From Diphasiastrum complanatum (taxonomy: Eukaryota; Streptophyta; Lycopodiopsida; Lycopodiales; Lycopodiaceae), in assembly GCA_029204225.1 (NCBI GenBank), contig CM055098.1, positions 11,491,552 through 11,555,551 on the forward strand: DNA of 64,000 nt. The letters are read 5' to 3'. Below the pieces are notes generated by a model. It saw only the letters and a list, made by a program, of their open reading frames with translations. It did not search any database and had not been told where the DNA came from. Made by a program: the position numbers and the translations under genes. This document shows, piece after piece, positions 11,632-23,172 of the stretch. How positions within the stretch are numbered: position 1 is the first letter of the stretch; the number at the start of each line of letters is the position of its first letter.

Positions 11632-12952
11632 CAGGACCTTGTGCATTCCCAACCATCCTCTAAGCATAAACACAATAAAAAGTATTCTAACCTGCATGAC
11701 CATTTCAAAAGAAATATATATTGTGATATCCACAAAAGAATACCTTGCCTTATAATCAAAGGAATGGCTTTTGTCTTTTACATATCTGCTGAAATTCCAG
11801 ATTATGAGTATGTAGAATCTTCAACTGTTCCATTGATCGAAGCATCTGCACCTGTTCCAGTTGATGTAGATGATGCAAATACTGATACAGGGGTTGAAGC
11901 TGAGGCATCTATGGCTTCAGATTATCAAAAAACTCTTCCTCATTCTATAATCCTCTCTGATTCTCTTCCATCTGCATCTCTTGTTAATCAATTAACTCTA
12001 CTTGATGTTCCCTTATATTTTATAAATACTGAAAGTTATATTTCATTTAATGATATAGAAGATGTTTTGAATTTGAGAGAGGATGAACTCCTCTCAATAT
12101 TTTCTCAAAATTTATCAGAATTTTTCGACATTGTTGATTACACATATGATGACCTTGAAAGTGAAATAGATTACGATAAAGATGGCAATTGGAAATCTGG
12201 CAATGAGGCCTTGGAGGCCATGATTGAAAAATCTAAAGCCTATGAAAAAACTTTGCCTACAGAGGAGGAATTTTTGGAATTCCAAAAAAAATATCCCCCA
12301 AGGCCTAGATATATCCCCTCCGGAAATGTAGAGGCCATTGGAGGACATGACATTAGCAGAGCAAACGTTGTTGAATACAACGATTATGATCTGGTACGTA
12401 GATATTATATCGGTATTGATATTGTTCAGTTTTCTTATTTCAAACATTGTGTTAAAGTATGAGTTTGCAGTGTTATGTATCATTCTAAATCTATTTTATT
12501 TTCTCATTTACAAGATGCTATTGAAATTGATGCCTTTGGTATGAGACATGGAGGCGTCCGAGGTGTATCAGCTAGGAGAAAGGATGTGTCTCTATCTCAT
12601 TATCTGAAAAAACTTTCAAAACAATGAAATTTGTATATATCATTCATCTTTTAATCCATATGCAACCACTGTCATTATGGCCATCAAATCATTATCAGTT
12701 TGTTTAGGAGGCCATAAGTACGCAAGAGGAACATATAAAATAATTTTTGTGAAAAGGGATTTGGCTATTAAGATATTGGGTTATACTCCAAATGAGACTA
12801 AAAAAAGATCATCTGCAATGGCCCTTTATTCGGGTTACATTGATATGAGCAAAAGGAAAAATTTAGAATTTTTGGATCCATATGAGAGGAGATTATTTTT
12901 TCATGACAATACCATTCGTCTGAATCTTGAAGAGGATGATGAAGATAATTAA
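11632..12952 (+). CDS. Acidic protein with H4-like histone-fold stretch
   Basis: Exon one (about 11632-12397) follows a TTTTCAG acceptor, so an upstream exon is likely. It encodes an acidic region rich in Asp/Glu, with DYTYDDLESEIDYDKDGN and a KYPPRPRY segment. A GT-AG intron (12398-12514) joins in frame to an exon starting AIEIDAFGMRHGGVRGVS, which lines up with the H4 helix LARRGGVKRIS. After a one-base excess in the A-run at 12607-12612 the frame continues with LKNFQNNEI, like H4 LKVFLENVI. A Tyr and a TT...I.A...L helix follow at the same spacing as H4 YTEHAKRKTVTAMDVVYAL. The tail (12730-12950) has TYKI and AMALYSGYID, which vaguely recall H2B, and ends in EEDDEDN. Without removing the extra A the reading frame stops at 12625, so this copy may be dead or mis-sequenced. 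The H4 assignment is by eye. Confidence 0.5.
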
Positions 12953-13269
12953 ACAATTTTTTGTACTAGATTTCTGATATATTACAAGGATCTCTCTTTT
13001 GTTATGAATTTGAATGCCTTTCGAAATATCGTAATACTTGGCGAGTTTTTAGCTTGATATCTAAATTGTGCTCTTCTATAAAACCACTGAAAAAGTTGAA
13101 CTAAATATTTATTTCTCTCCATGATTTGTTGCTCTATGAAATGCTCCCCTTGCTTGTCAATGAGATTTTTCCATGCCTTGTGATGACCAGATACTTAAGC
13201 TCTCATATTCCTTTGCAAAATAAGTTGCATGATGAAGAAGGATGTGCTGCAAACAATAGTTTTGATTAG

Positions 13270-14769
13270 TTACATCCGTAGAAAAAAATATAAGCCTGAA
13301 TGAGAAAAGTACCAGATAATGATATAGATTCGCACCACGTAATGAGTAACGTTGTCTTTTCTCCAACAATCATGTACAGATTTTACAAATGTGGAGCAAT
13401 GATTTTGCAAAGTCCTCATATCTTCTGATGATAGGTTTTCTTTCCTGATAAAACCTATGAGTTTGTCTAAGTTGGTCCACACTTGTCCCTTTTCCACTCG
13501 ATTACTTCCTTCCAGTGTTCGTGTGGCTTGAACAATTTCTCTCCAAATTTTGTATCTGACACTTGATTTTTTGCATGTGTGATTGGATAAGAATCTTCTT
13601 GCTTTAGCACCTCCAATTGATGGCTTATTAGGAACGTTTCTTTTTTTCCCGGAGAGTCTGTCACTTTTTTCAATCGTGACATTCTCTTTATGTAGTCCTG
13701 CATTTGACAGAACTATTTCCAGCCTCCTAATTGCTGCTTTAGCCACAGACTCCGGTTTATGATTCCATGCTAGTAGAATATGCAGGTAAATAAGTTTTCC
13801 AATAATACAAACCTCAGCATGCAATGTGCATATGTGAACATTTTTTAATGGAATTGACAGAACACTTTTTATATTTGGATCTTCAGCTTCTCGTGTTGGG
13901 CCAGTGTTTGTTGATCGTCCCAAATTCATATTGCAGCAATCCTTCATGCAATAAAGACATGGATGCTTTGATGTTGTCCCATGAGAGACATTATACATAC
14001 ATTTTAATGTTTTCAAATCCCCTGCAAGGTGCCATTGAATTTGAAAACTTCCATGGTTTTCGACTGTAAATTTCTCACCCTCCAAATGTCTCTTTATAAT
14101 CTTGCCATAATTTGTTCTTGAAAATATTCATGAAAGTATTTTATGGTCCTCTTTCAAGACCTGTAGAGAAGCAAGTAATGCATGACACGTCAATAAAAAC
14201 TGGCAAGGTATGAATTGTTAACAACGATATTCTAAATGAAAATTGAAATGTATACTTGGAATGCCGCCAACCACCATATGTGATTTTCTGATTGAACACT
14301 AAACGTTTGATCATTTGCATCTAAAATTTTGTTCATCAAAGTGACACTCACTCGTTCCAACTTTTGACCCTTGATGATTTCAGATTCATCCAATTTTATT
14401 ACAATAATGATCTTTCCATTTACTTGATGTTCTTCTAGTTTATAGAATTGAATAATGTATTTTAGAACATTTTCAATATCAAGGAAAATATTATTGCAAT
14501 TGTTCCAATTGAGCTCACCATATTCTGATTTGTATAATTCAGTTATACGGACTGGTTGACCGACTACTTTGAACATTCTGTCATTATAATAATTTCTTGC
14601 TAATCTTACCCGATATGGACGCAGAAGATAAATTTTCTTCACCATCACTTGGGAAAAAACTTCTTTAACTATTCTAAAAAAAGTAGAATAAGCATTTAGG
14701 CTAATTCCAGATACATCACATGCACCTTGTATCACATTTGCATCCAAATATGATTGAACCTTAATCAAA
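13270..14769 (-). CDS. Putative DDE/RNase H-fold transposase-like protein
   Basis: Two large minus-strand open segments: about 14769-14232 and about 14085-13270. The first ends WLAAFQ before a possible donor (CAA|GTATAC). The second begins near GEKFTVENHG. The first carries a strand with an acidic residue in VIKLDESEIIKG, then VSVTLMNKI. The second carries WHLAGDLKTLKCMYN followed by a Cys pair, HPCLYCMKDC, and then basic sequence. The order (strand-Asp, later hydrophobic GD-K, then CxxC) resembles RNase H-fold transposases of uncharacterised eukaryotic DNA transposons, including those with an inserted zinc-binding motif. No third acidic residue can be assigned safely. A stop and frame change lie between the segments. 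An uncharacterised host protein remains possible. Confidence 0.4.
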
Positions 14770-14794
14770 TAGTCTCTGCAATTTCATTTTTCAT

Positions 14795-15430
14795 TTTTTC
14801 AGACCGAGCATTTTTCATCATTTCCTTTGCTGACTTTCTTGGTAAAGCATGACTTAAAGATGATCCAATGCATGAACGATCTGTTAAATAGTTCTTTGCC
14901 ACCAAACATGATCTGCAACAAACATACAAAACTCAAATTATGTTTAATAAATAAATAATCCATGTTATCAAGTGCAAATCAAACTTAAATGACATATACA
15001 AATCAAACAAACAGTTTATATGACAACATACTTGAATGTTTGAATTCTTTTTTTCTCATTGCCACTATGTGTAGATAGGTCATCAATATTCTTCATCGGT
15101 ACTCTCTTTCTTTTCCTCTTCATCATTGCCTTATTGATAACTTTTATATCAACGACAAATTTTAAACTCTCGGATCGCAACTTTTCCATGGATTCTAGCA
15201 TTTCTTGGTTTGATCCCCGAAGAGTAGTGACTGTAGTATTCAACTCTAACATAGCATTCTTGAGTGCATTGTTTTCAGCACTAGTGTGTTGCACATAATG
15301 AAGCAATTGCACGTTGCAATTGTTGATTAGCAAGTAATTGTTGATTAAGACAAGATATGCTATGCATTCCAATAACACGCAACCTTTGACAATATCCAAG
15401 TAATACGCTATTTCCTTCACATACAAATCT
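14795..15430 (-). CDS. N-terminal coiled-coil exons of the transposase-like gene
   Basis: Minus-strand open segment with a heptad-like helix (SAENNALKNAMLELNTTV through LRSESLKFVV) and a basic cluster (KRKRKRV) that could be a nuclear localisation signal. It ends at a plausible donor (TTCAA|GTATGTTG near 15031). An acceptor (TTTGTTGCAG near 14914) leads to a Lys/Ser-rich exon, and the frame then changes near 14780 before the segment starting YLIKVQSYLDAN. Probably the front of the gene at 13.3-14.8 kb. Exon borders are uncertain. Confidence 0.35.
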
Positions 15431-16180
15431 AAGAAGATGAGTTACGAACTTAAAATCTGGACACAAATTGGTAGCTGGATTATTAGGATAAATTGATCCA
15501 TCCACCCACAATGTCGCATTGAAAAATCGTCCCGCGCCTCATATTTCACTATAAGCATACAGTGATTTCAAAAGTTATGCCACTCCCGCTTCAGTTTTTG
15601 CATTGAGCACACCAAGATTTTCAGTCTTAAAGCTCTAGTCCCGAATTTTGGAACAAGCATGAAGAGAAGCTATTACATCTCGTGCTTAACTAACTATTGT
15701 TTGAAGTTAACCATACTAGTTAAACGTTGGGCAAGGCCGGAAAGTCGGAAAACGGTGACCAGAAGTTACCGGTTTGCTCTGTCTACGTAACATCTCTCTA
15801 AAGTGAAATTTCTTAGCCCATATTTCTCCTAATGCCTAAAAAATTTCATAATTGAAAAAAAGCAATTAGTGTTGTGTGCTTTGCATGTCGAACTGACATT
15901 ATGGTGGTAAGATTAGGAATCGAATAGTATGTCAATTTTTTGACTTCAATTGCTTATATATTAATTGTGTTTTTTGATTGAATTTTAAGTTATGTAAAAA
16001 AACAAACTTAAAATTAAATTCTGAAAATTCAAAATTTTCAGTTTTTTGAATTGTCTACGATAAAAACACCATACTAGAGTCAGTTTCAATTGGAATTGGT
16101 CAACTGTACTTCACTTAAAGTTAAGAATAGACATATTCATTAACTAAAATTAGTTATTTCTTGAATTAGGTAATTCAAGA

Positions 16181-16590
16181 TGGCCGAAGAAGCTGTAAAT
16201 CAAGCTCTGCCAAATCTAGTTGCACCTTCATACATGCAAATTTTCCAACAATTGAGTACGGCACTCAATGATATGACTGAGAGACCAGCATTGAATGAGA
16301 TAAAGCTATTATCTTTTCCAAACCTCGGATTTTAGCCTGAAACTTATTCGAGGGAGAAGAAGGAGAAAAAATTAGAAGTTGTGGATCACTGGCTCATCAA
16401 ATGGAGCAATTATTTCAACTTGCATGGAATTTCTAATGAGAAAAAAATTGAAAGCATTGTATTATTCTTACATAGCAAGGACATCGTCGTGGTGGCGAGA
16501 TCTGTAGGTAAAGCCCACAACCTGGGATACTTTTGCGGAGGTCTCTAAAAAAGCTTTCATAATAGCCGATGACGTCGATTACTAGTAGTA
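16181..16590 (+). pseudogene. Ty3/gypsy-type gag fragment
   Basis: Plus-strand reading from the ATG near 16181 gives a retrotransposon-gag-like segment: VVDHWLIKWSNYFNLHGISN, then KIESIVLFLHSKD. After a frameshift near 16490 it continues as SWWRDL and PTTWDTFAEVSKKAF, matching the WW...TW..F...F pattern of gypsy gag. In-frame stops and the frameshift mark it as dead. No LTR or pol is attached; a copia LTR begins 50 bp downstream. Confidence 0.65.
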
Positions 16591-16638
16591 AGAGCCTAGA
16601 CTCTTATATCCAAGAATTTATATATCTCTAGAACATAG

Positions 16639-17232
16639 TGTTGGAATTTGATGCTCAGTTTCAGATCCATTCAATAATGAGCATCCTTAAAAACCAAAAC
16701 AGAAGGCTCAAATTTGTGTTCAAGGGATCAAAAAATTTAGGATCAAAGTTTACAGAAATTTTCGATACTGGATCGACTCGAAAAATTCTATATTTTTCGA
16801 GTCAATATTTTTCGAATCAATGTATATTTTTTTGTCGGTCTAAATCCGAACCAACGACTTCACGTTCACAATCCACCCACTTTGTACATGCATTAACTGT
16901 AATGAGGCGGTTGTAATAACTGCAACAGAAGGTAGTTGTAGATATTTTGTAAAATATTGAATCTTCATCAGAAAACCTCTTCTGATTTTGAGATTTATTC
17001 CAAAAATAGCCAGCGTTATCACGCTCAACAACTGTAAGCTGAAGTTATCACTTCAAGCACATGTATTCACTGTTTTGATATTAATCAGAGCGCAATCTTT
17101 CAGTCCTACTACTACCGTTTTTTGTGCATCTGTGAATCTTTCAGTTTGAACATTCTGCTGCCAACTGTGGTGCTTTCAATCCACACAACAAGCTCGCTCC
17201 TAGCTTCCGCTCATTTCCACTAATTTCCGACA
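16639..17232 (+). mobile_element. Ty1/copia LTR
   Basis: Starts TGTTGGAATTTGATG and ends TTTCCGACA, with canonical TG...CA ends, followed immediately by the primer-binding site TGGTATCAAAG (17233 on). About 594 bp. The matching 3' LTR is not visible in the window. Confidence 0.7.
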
Positions 17233-17530
17233 TGGTATCAAAGTGGGCATTCCAGTAATCTGCTTCCATTGCGGATTATTAGCCTTGTTTCTATTAAGAT
17301 GTTGCACTAGCAAGCGTGCAGCCAACAGTATTTCGAAATTGTTGCTTCTACCAACAATCTCGCTCAACCAAAATGGAGCAGTGTTGTCTAATCGAGAGAC
17401 TCGATGGAGGGAACTATCATCTTTGGAAGTTCAAAATGAGGTCATCTGAAAATATTAAGATAGCAAGAGTGAGACACAAGCATATACCAAATAAGGTCCT
17501 CAAAGCTTCTATCTGGAATATACTTCAATA
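17233..17530 (+). pseudogene. Copia primer-binding site and gag N-terminus
   Basis: After the initiator-tRNA-Met-type primer-binding site TGGTATCAAAGT, the reading from about 17373 gives IERLDGGNYHLWKFKMR, the conserved beginning of copia gag (LDGxNYxxWKxxM). Similarity ends after about 30 residues, so the internal region is truncated. Confidence 0.7.
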
Positions 17531-17635
17531 AAACAACTAGATACATCGGCTCTTTATAGCCTCGCGGCTTTCCATAATTGCCTAGCTGTTGTAACTAATT
17601 TAGATATCGAATTACAAACTTCGAGTGTATTGATT

Positions 17636-17661
17636 TTCTAAAAATCGATACCTATCGATTT
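17636..17661. repeat. Short palindrome
   Basis: AAAAATCGATA and TATCGATTTTT flank a central CC: perfect 11-base arms. Could be a binding site or chance. Confidence 0.5.
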
Positions 17662-18022
17662 TTCCTTAACCATTTACAAGCTAGTATAGAAACTCTGAAT
17701 TCTATAACAAAAGGCTGGTATGCCTTCATAACCAAAGTTTTTAACTACAAACAAAAGTAAAAAGATATGAAAAGGGATCATGTGAGCCTTCACATGTCCT
17801 TGCCCTCATCTCCATCAGTCCTGCTGATGATGAAGATGTGGAACTATAAGTTCGTCCAGCCACATGAAGCATTGCACAAATTGTGTGAAACAAGATTGAT
17901 GGCAGTTCATGCGTTAGCAATAGAGAAAGACATGGCACGATCGTTGATTACACAAAAAGGATTTGAAAGCAGGAGATCTCGCACTGAGTACAAAACCAAA
18001 CTGATCAAGGGAAAATTGAAGT

Positions 18023-18415
18023 TTACTGGTGAAGGCCCGTATAGAGTGAAGGATACAAAGATCCAAGATCAGATCCAAGCGGGCACTGGAACTTGAAAGC
18101 CGACATGCTAGATGGACTTAAAAGGCGGATACGAAGATCCGAGATCAGATCCAAGCAGATATCGAGGTAGCTTTTCTCATTGTACTTGCTATTCCTCCAG
18201 TGGACGTAGCAGTGCTTGTGAAGCCTATAAATAAATTCACATTCAAGGTCACAAAATGATGTCCACTTCCTATTATCTCCTCGATCATCTACTGTTAATT
18301 CAGAATATAATCCTGCTCTTCTATGACCCAGAGTTTTCATTCTGAACTTTAGGAATGACATATCTTTAAGAAATTTCGGGTAATCATCTGTTTGAGTAGC
18401 ACTACCCTTCCTCAA
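18023..18415 (-). CDS. Unknown ORF downstream of GATATCGG array
   Basis: Minus-strand open frame of 130 codons, not recognised by family. The segment LKDMSFLKFRMKTLGHRR, followed by RKWTSF, CEFIYRL and YVHWRNS, has the same order of landmarks (LKD[IM], basic helix, W, E-F, VH) as the H3-like exon at 9.6 kb, but about eight residues are missing before the VH. The motif array at 18.6-18.8 kb lies just upstream, as the array at 10-11.4 kb lies upstream of the H3-like exon. Likeness is weak and may be chance. Confidence 0.25.
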   Translation of the reverse strand: MRKGSATQTDDYPKFLKDMSFLKFRMKTLGHRRAGLYSELTVDDRGDNRKWTSFCDLECEFIYRLHKHCYVHWRNSKYNEKSYLDICLDLISDLRIRLLSPSSMSAFKFQCPLGSDLGSLYPSLYTGLHQ

Positions 18416-18592
18416 TAAATGTGATACAAACTTTCTTAGTCAAAGGAAGGTAATCCAGGGCCAGAAGTACATGATTTGTATGTTTAGTATCGTCCTACAG
18501 ATGAAACCTGCCAAATCAGAAGTTTGATATGTCATCTAAATTCGATGTGCTGGATGAACCTCTCTCTTTTTCATCAATATGCAACGCAGAAG

Positions 18593-18830
18593 TACGACTG
18601 CTCAGGATCCTCTTTAACTTATGCGCGTGGATCCGATATTGAAGCATGCGATATCGGATTGGAGCACGGATGTACAGCTGCTCGGAATTTTCTTTAGCTC
18701 GTGCGCTTGGATCCAATATTGGTACGGACATGCGATATCGGACTGGAGTGCGGATGTACGACTGCTCGGGTTTCTTTTCAGCTAGCATGCTTGGATCCAA
18801 TATTGGTACGGATATAAAAAAAGAAAGAAT
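18593..18830. repeat. Tandem array with GGATCCGATATTG / GATATCGGA units
   Basis: Three diverged units of 80-84 bp. Each contains GCGC-TTGGATCCAATATTGG and then GCATGCGATATCGGA; GGATCC occurs at 18629, 18709 and 18793. The core resembles the CGATATC motifs at 10-11.4 kb. The open minus-strand frame across it is a translation of the repeat, not a gene. Confidence 0.7.
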
Positions 18831-19055
18831 ATAAGAACTTTTAGAGGGAATATTCTAGATTTCCTAATCTAGGATTTAGGTCCTAAAAACTAGGAATCAC
18901 TACCAAAATGACATGACCAACCCTATGGACTTGACCTAACCTACATTAGGAGTGGATTGCCACGTGGCATCTTGGCCTCACATGTGTGGAATCCACTTAT
19001 GTACATAATTTACATTATACTACATGGTTTTTGATCAAGCTAGATTTGCCAATTT

Positions 19056-20290
19056 TTGGCAATTCTTCACAGTAAGTGCATGGCAAGTGGCTTCAATCAA
19101 GGGAGGTTGTTTAGGCTTTATGCAAATATTTCTAATGTGAGTGTGATCATGGCAAAGGAGGTGATTTCTCAAGTGGAGCTTTGGCACAAGAGGTTAGGCC
19201 ATCCTAACTTCAAATCCATAGAGATACCAAACTCCTCTACCAAGAGTGGTAGAATTATGAAGCTTGTAGTCTCTCAAAGACATGCAAGCTTGCTTTTTCA
19301 AGTTCAATCACTAGATCTCTGACTCCTTTGAAAATTGTTCATTTGGATGTGCATAGTTTTTCTCATGAATTAAATGGTGGTGCAAAGATGCATGTGTTCT
19401 TCATAAATGATCATTCTAGATCCACTTGGATATACCTTTTATCCTTGAAAAGTTTGGTATTTGAAAATTTTGTCAAATTCAAAGCTCTTGTTCAAAATCA
19501 ACTTGATGCTAGAATCAAGATTTTGAGGTGTGATAATGGAGGGGAATACATCTCTTCTAGAATGAAAGAGTTTTATGGCTTGCATGACATAATGTGTAAG
19601 TATACTTGTCTGTACACTCCACAACAAAATGGAGTGGCTGAGAGAAAGAATAGGAGTATTTCTGAATGTGCCAAGTCTTTGAGACTTGATGCCTCTCTTC
19701 CTAAGCCATTTTGGGAGAATCCATCATTTGTGCTAACTTTTTGTGCGATAGGTTGCCAAGTAATGCTATTGGAGGCGTCACAAGGCCTATATAGTAAGAA
19801 GCCAAATCTCAAAGATTTGAAGGTTTTTGGTTCTACTTGCTATGTCCATAGGCCATTTGACACAAGGAGGAAAGATGATGCCACATCCATTTAGGGAATT
19901 TTTGTGGGGTATGGTGAGTTAACCAAGGGTAAAGAGTTTTTATTCCATCAACTAAGAAGAAGATCATTATGATTAGAAATGACTTGTTTGATGAAAGCAA
20001 TGTGTCCAATGTGAATGAGAGTGCTTCTAACAATCTTGATGTCAAAAATCTTGCTAGGCATGAGGAGGAGGCAAATCAAGATGAGGAAGGGGATGATCAA
20101 ACTTCAATCTCAAGGACTCCATGGAAATATACAAAGGGAGTTTGGGAGAAGGTGCGAGCTAAGGAGATCCAACTTCAACATGTGTCATTTTGAGATTGAG
20201 CTACTAATATTCTCACTAAAGCCTTGCAAAAATATGTCTTTTTCAACTTAAGATCATGTCTTGGAGTTGTAGATAGATATTGTAAATAGA
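19056..20290 (+). pseudogene. Ty1/copia integrase region with deleted RT
   Basis: Plus strand. Starts with the end of GAG-pre-integrase (VELWHKRLGHPNF; the Cys pair of the zinc motif is lost). The integrase core follows at 19328-19894: LDVHSF holds the first Asp position, CDNGGEY the second, and QQNGVAERKNRSI the Glu. After KVFGSTCYVH a stop and frameshift follow. From about 20150 the sequence jumps to the extreme C-terminus of the polyprotein (ILTKAL, then FNLRSCLGV). RT and most of RNase H are therefore deleted. A dead internal-deletion derivative. Confidence 0.85.
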
Positions 20291-21013
20291 TCAAGCTAGT
20301 TTTTTGAGGAGTGAGAAAAATACAAAATATAGCTTGATCTAGGCCAAATTTTGTTGTATATATGTAATCCCACATGTGTGGAGCCTATTACCAGATGTGA
20401 AGCATAGGCATAGAGTGGCTTGTACATGTTATCAAGAGACATCAGGTAAAAGTCAAGTTTTGTAGCCAAAGGGCAAAATTTTCAATTTCTAGCTTTTTTT
20501 TCAAGAGGTGCAATTTCATTGGTTACCCTTGGATGAGGGTGAGACTTTATGAGTGGCACAAGTATAAGTGTGGTTACTGTCTCACACATGTGAAACATGT
20601 CAACTTAGCTTAAGCTCCCTCCTTTTTGTATATACTCCAAATTGGAGCTCATTTGGACATGACTACTCAAGAGGATGAGTGAAATTTACTTCAAGCTTGT
20701 CTCTGTCTCTCTATTTACATGCAATTTTTGTGATCCAATACTTCAATTAATATTAGTACTTTTGCTCAGGTCTCTGTCCATACACGAGTCTTAATTGCAC
20801 ATGTGTGAAGACCATTTGATCATAAATCACTTGGATATTAGATTGTTCTTGCTTGTTTTCAAGGTAGCATCAATTCTAGCTTGAATTTGATAATATCCTT
20901 GATGGAAATGCATCCAATCCCTCTTGTGGATTGATTGAATCCATTTTAGGTCCTTTTTGTCATAAATTTTATAATAATCACATTTGATAAAAATGTAGAC
21001 TATATCAAGATAT

Positions 21014-21293
21014 TGTTAGAAATCAATGATAAACTTCATTGCTACACTTCTTAGTTACTGTTCTTGATGTACTTTATTATTGACAGCTATTACTAGTTGT
21101 AACTAGCCGTAGGCTAGTCTAGTTGTCTACTCCTAAGTTTTTTCTCTCTCTATTAGGGTTTAGGGTTTATATGTACATTTTATATTCAGTATGAAGTTAG
21201 TGTAATTGAGTGATATTGCGTGTTCTTCTTTCGCCTCCCTACTTGGTGATTGCTTATGGTGAATGCTTGATGTTGCATATTTGATTCTTGACA
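21014..21293 (+). mobile_element. Short copia-type LTR with primer-binding site
   Basis: TGTTAGAAATCAATG...TTGATTCTTGACA, 280 bp, followed at once by TGGTATCAGAGCTACG, the standard primer-binding site (21294-21306). The downstream 500 bp has no recognisable gag, so this is a truncated or non-autonomous copy. Confidence 0.75.
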
Positions 21294-21859
21294 TGGTATC
21301 AGAGCTACGATAGTCATGCATGCCTGATCAGTGGATACAGCTTGTCACAGGCTCCACAACGAAGTGAGAAAGTCCCTCACAGGAGGTGAAAGCTTAGAGA
21401 GAGAAAAAAAATTGTTGGAAGAAATCTTTCTTGGTGTATTTTGCAGGTTTTGGAGATCACAATTATTAGTGGGGTACAAAGACACAGTCCCGGAGGCATC
21501 GGAAAGGCCAGGGCAGCATCAGACAGATTGAAAATCTGCTGAGTGGAAAAAGTTTTACAATATCTTTTTTAGTCTTTGTGATAAATGTCATTTCACAGAG
21601 AGTTGTGCCAAGAAATCTCTCATTTGTTTGTTTGGGGTATTGCAAATCACACCAGACAGTGTCTAGTACTGCCATTCAGAGCTTTGAGGCTTCATACCTT
21701 TCACATTACTGATATTTGTCTGTTTGAACGATCACTCGTTTCGAAATCTTTGCAAAGAGGAGGCGGCGTAGCCGCCACACCGAAGGTAAAAAATTGACCA
21801 ACTAGCTATCTACCAAGCATGACTCTAGGAAATAGACTATGGTTTCATTTTAGGGGGGC

Positions 21860-21965
21860 TAGATTCCCTTGCTTGCCCTCTCCTTGTGCATGCTTCTTCT
21901 TAAGAGGCTCGAATACAAAGTGCCCCTTCTTGCCACAATAGAAACATGCAACATACCCAAAGGTT
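21860..21965 (-). pseudogene. Copia gag zinc-knuckle fragment
   Basis: Minus-strand reading gives YVACFYCGKKGHFVFEPLKK. This is a CCHC zinc knuckle (C-x2-C-x4-H) whose final Cys position reads Pro, so the motif is broken. No flanking gag domain. Confidence 0.6.
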
Positions 21966-22037
21966 CAAACATTGGCAAGGGTTCAAGGATTGCCAAAAGT
22001 TTAGGTGTCGAGAAAGCCAATCAAGCTGGTAGATCTT

Positions 22038-22255
<218 letters not shown>

Positions 22256-22402
22256 CATAAATGCATAGAGAGTTCCAAAACATGTTCCAGGATTTTGATC
22301 CAAAATGGTTTTTTTTATATAGGTGTCAAATAAACAGGTCTTCTTATGGGGGATTTGATAGTAATTTTGCAAAAAAAAAATTATGTACTATATGAGCCTG
22401 CA
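22256..22402 (+). repeat. Dispersed repeat, copy A
   Basis: About 145 bp beginning at the (GT)n tract: ATGCATAGAGAG, CCAAAACATGTTCC, GGATTTTGAT, a T-run, TAGGTGTCAAA, GGGGGATTTGATAGTAATTTT. A clearly related copy, also led by (GT)n, lies at 30266-30412. Family unknown. Confidence 0.7.
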
Positions 22403-23098
22403 ATTAGTTGGTCCTATGGATTGTGGGTACGTCCGATAGTTTATGTTCGAGGGTTTACGTCCAAGGGTTTACATCTGATGAGTTACATTCGACAAATTAC
22501 ATCCGACGAGTTACATCCACGAGTTCTTGAATCTAGATCCGACACTGTAACTAAAGCTACATTCGACTATTGGAGGGTTTGTGGATCCCAATGCAATCCT
22601 AACCCTAGTTAATAAGTGAGAGAGATTTGGCACCCTACGTGTGTAAGTCCAACCCGATGATCACATAGTGATTTGATTAATTAGAAAGTCAATAAAAGGA
22701 CTTTAGGCCTTTTTGCGGGACTTCTAATGTCGCAGGGCCTAAATGTCAAGTTAGTGAATAAAGTTGAGTTTCCCTCCAATTTGGATGGTTCCCACTCTTT
22801 TTCAAATCTGAATAATTAGGGAGGCAGAATTGGACCAATAAGATTCAGAGGCCAGGGTCCTCCTTTCTACTATAAAAAGGGACCAACTCGAGTTCCTACA
22901 CATGTTCATTTCCTCATTTCAATAAAGCAGATTGGTTCTCTTCAGAAATGGATTGATGAATGTCCTTGCTCTCTATCACTTTTCCTCCATCTCTCATGAT
23001 TTCTTTGGATTTTGTTAATTGTTGAATCTGATTGTTATTGGGATTGTATGTTATTATACTTTTTATGAGAGATAAAGAGTAAGCTATCTTTGTTGTGG

Positions 23099-23172
23099 AT
23101 GCATAGTGTTAATGGATGTAGTGTTAATGGATTGTAGGGTTAATGGATTGTAGGGTTAATGGATGTTAGAAT
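23099..23172 (+). repeat. Short tandem repeat (GTTAATGGATxx)
   Basis: Four copies of GTTAATGGAT(T)GTAG-like units of 17-20 bp. Confidence 0.7.
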
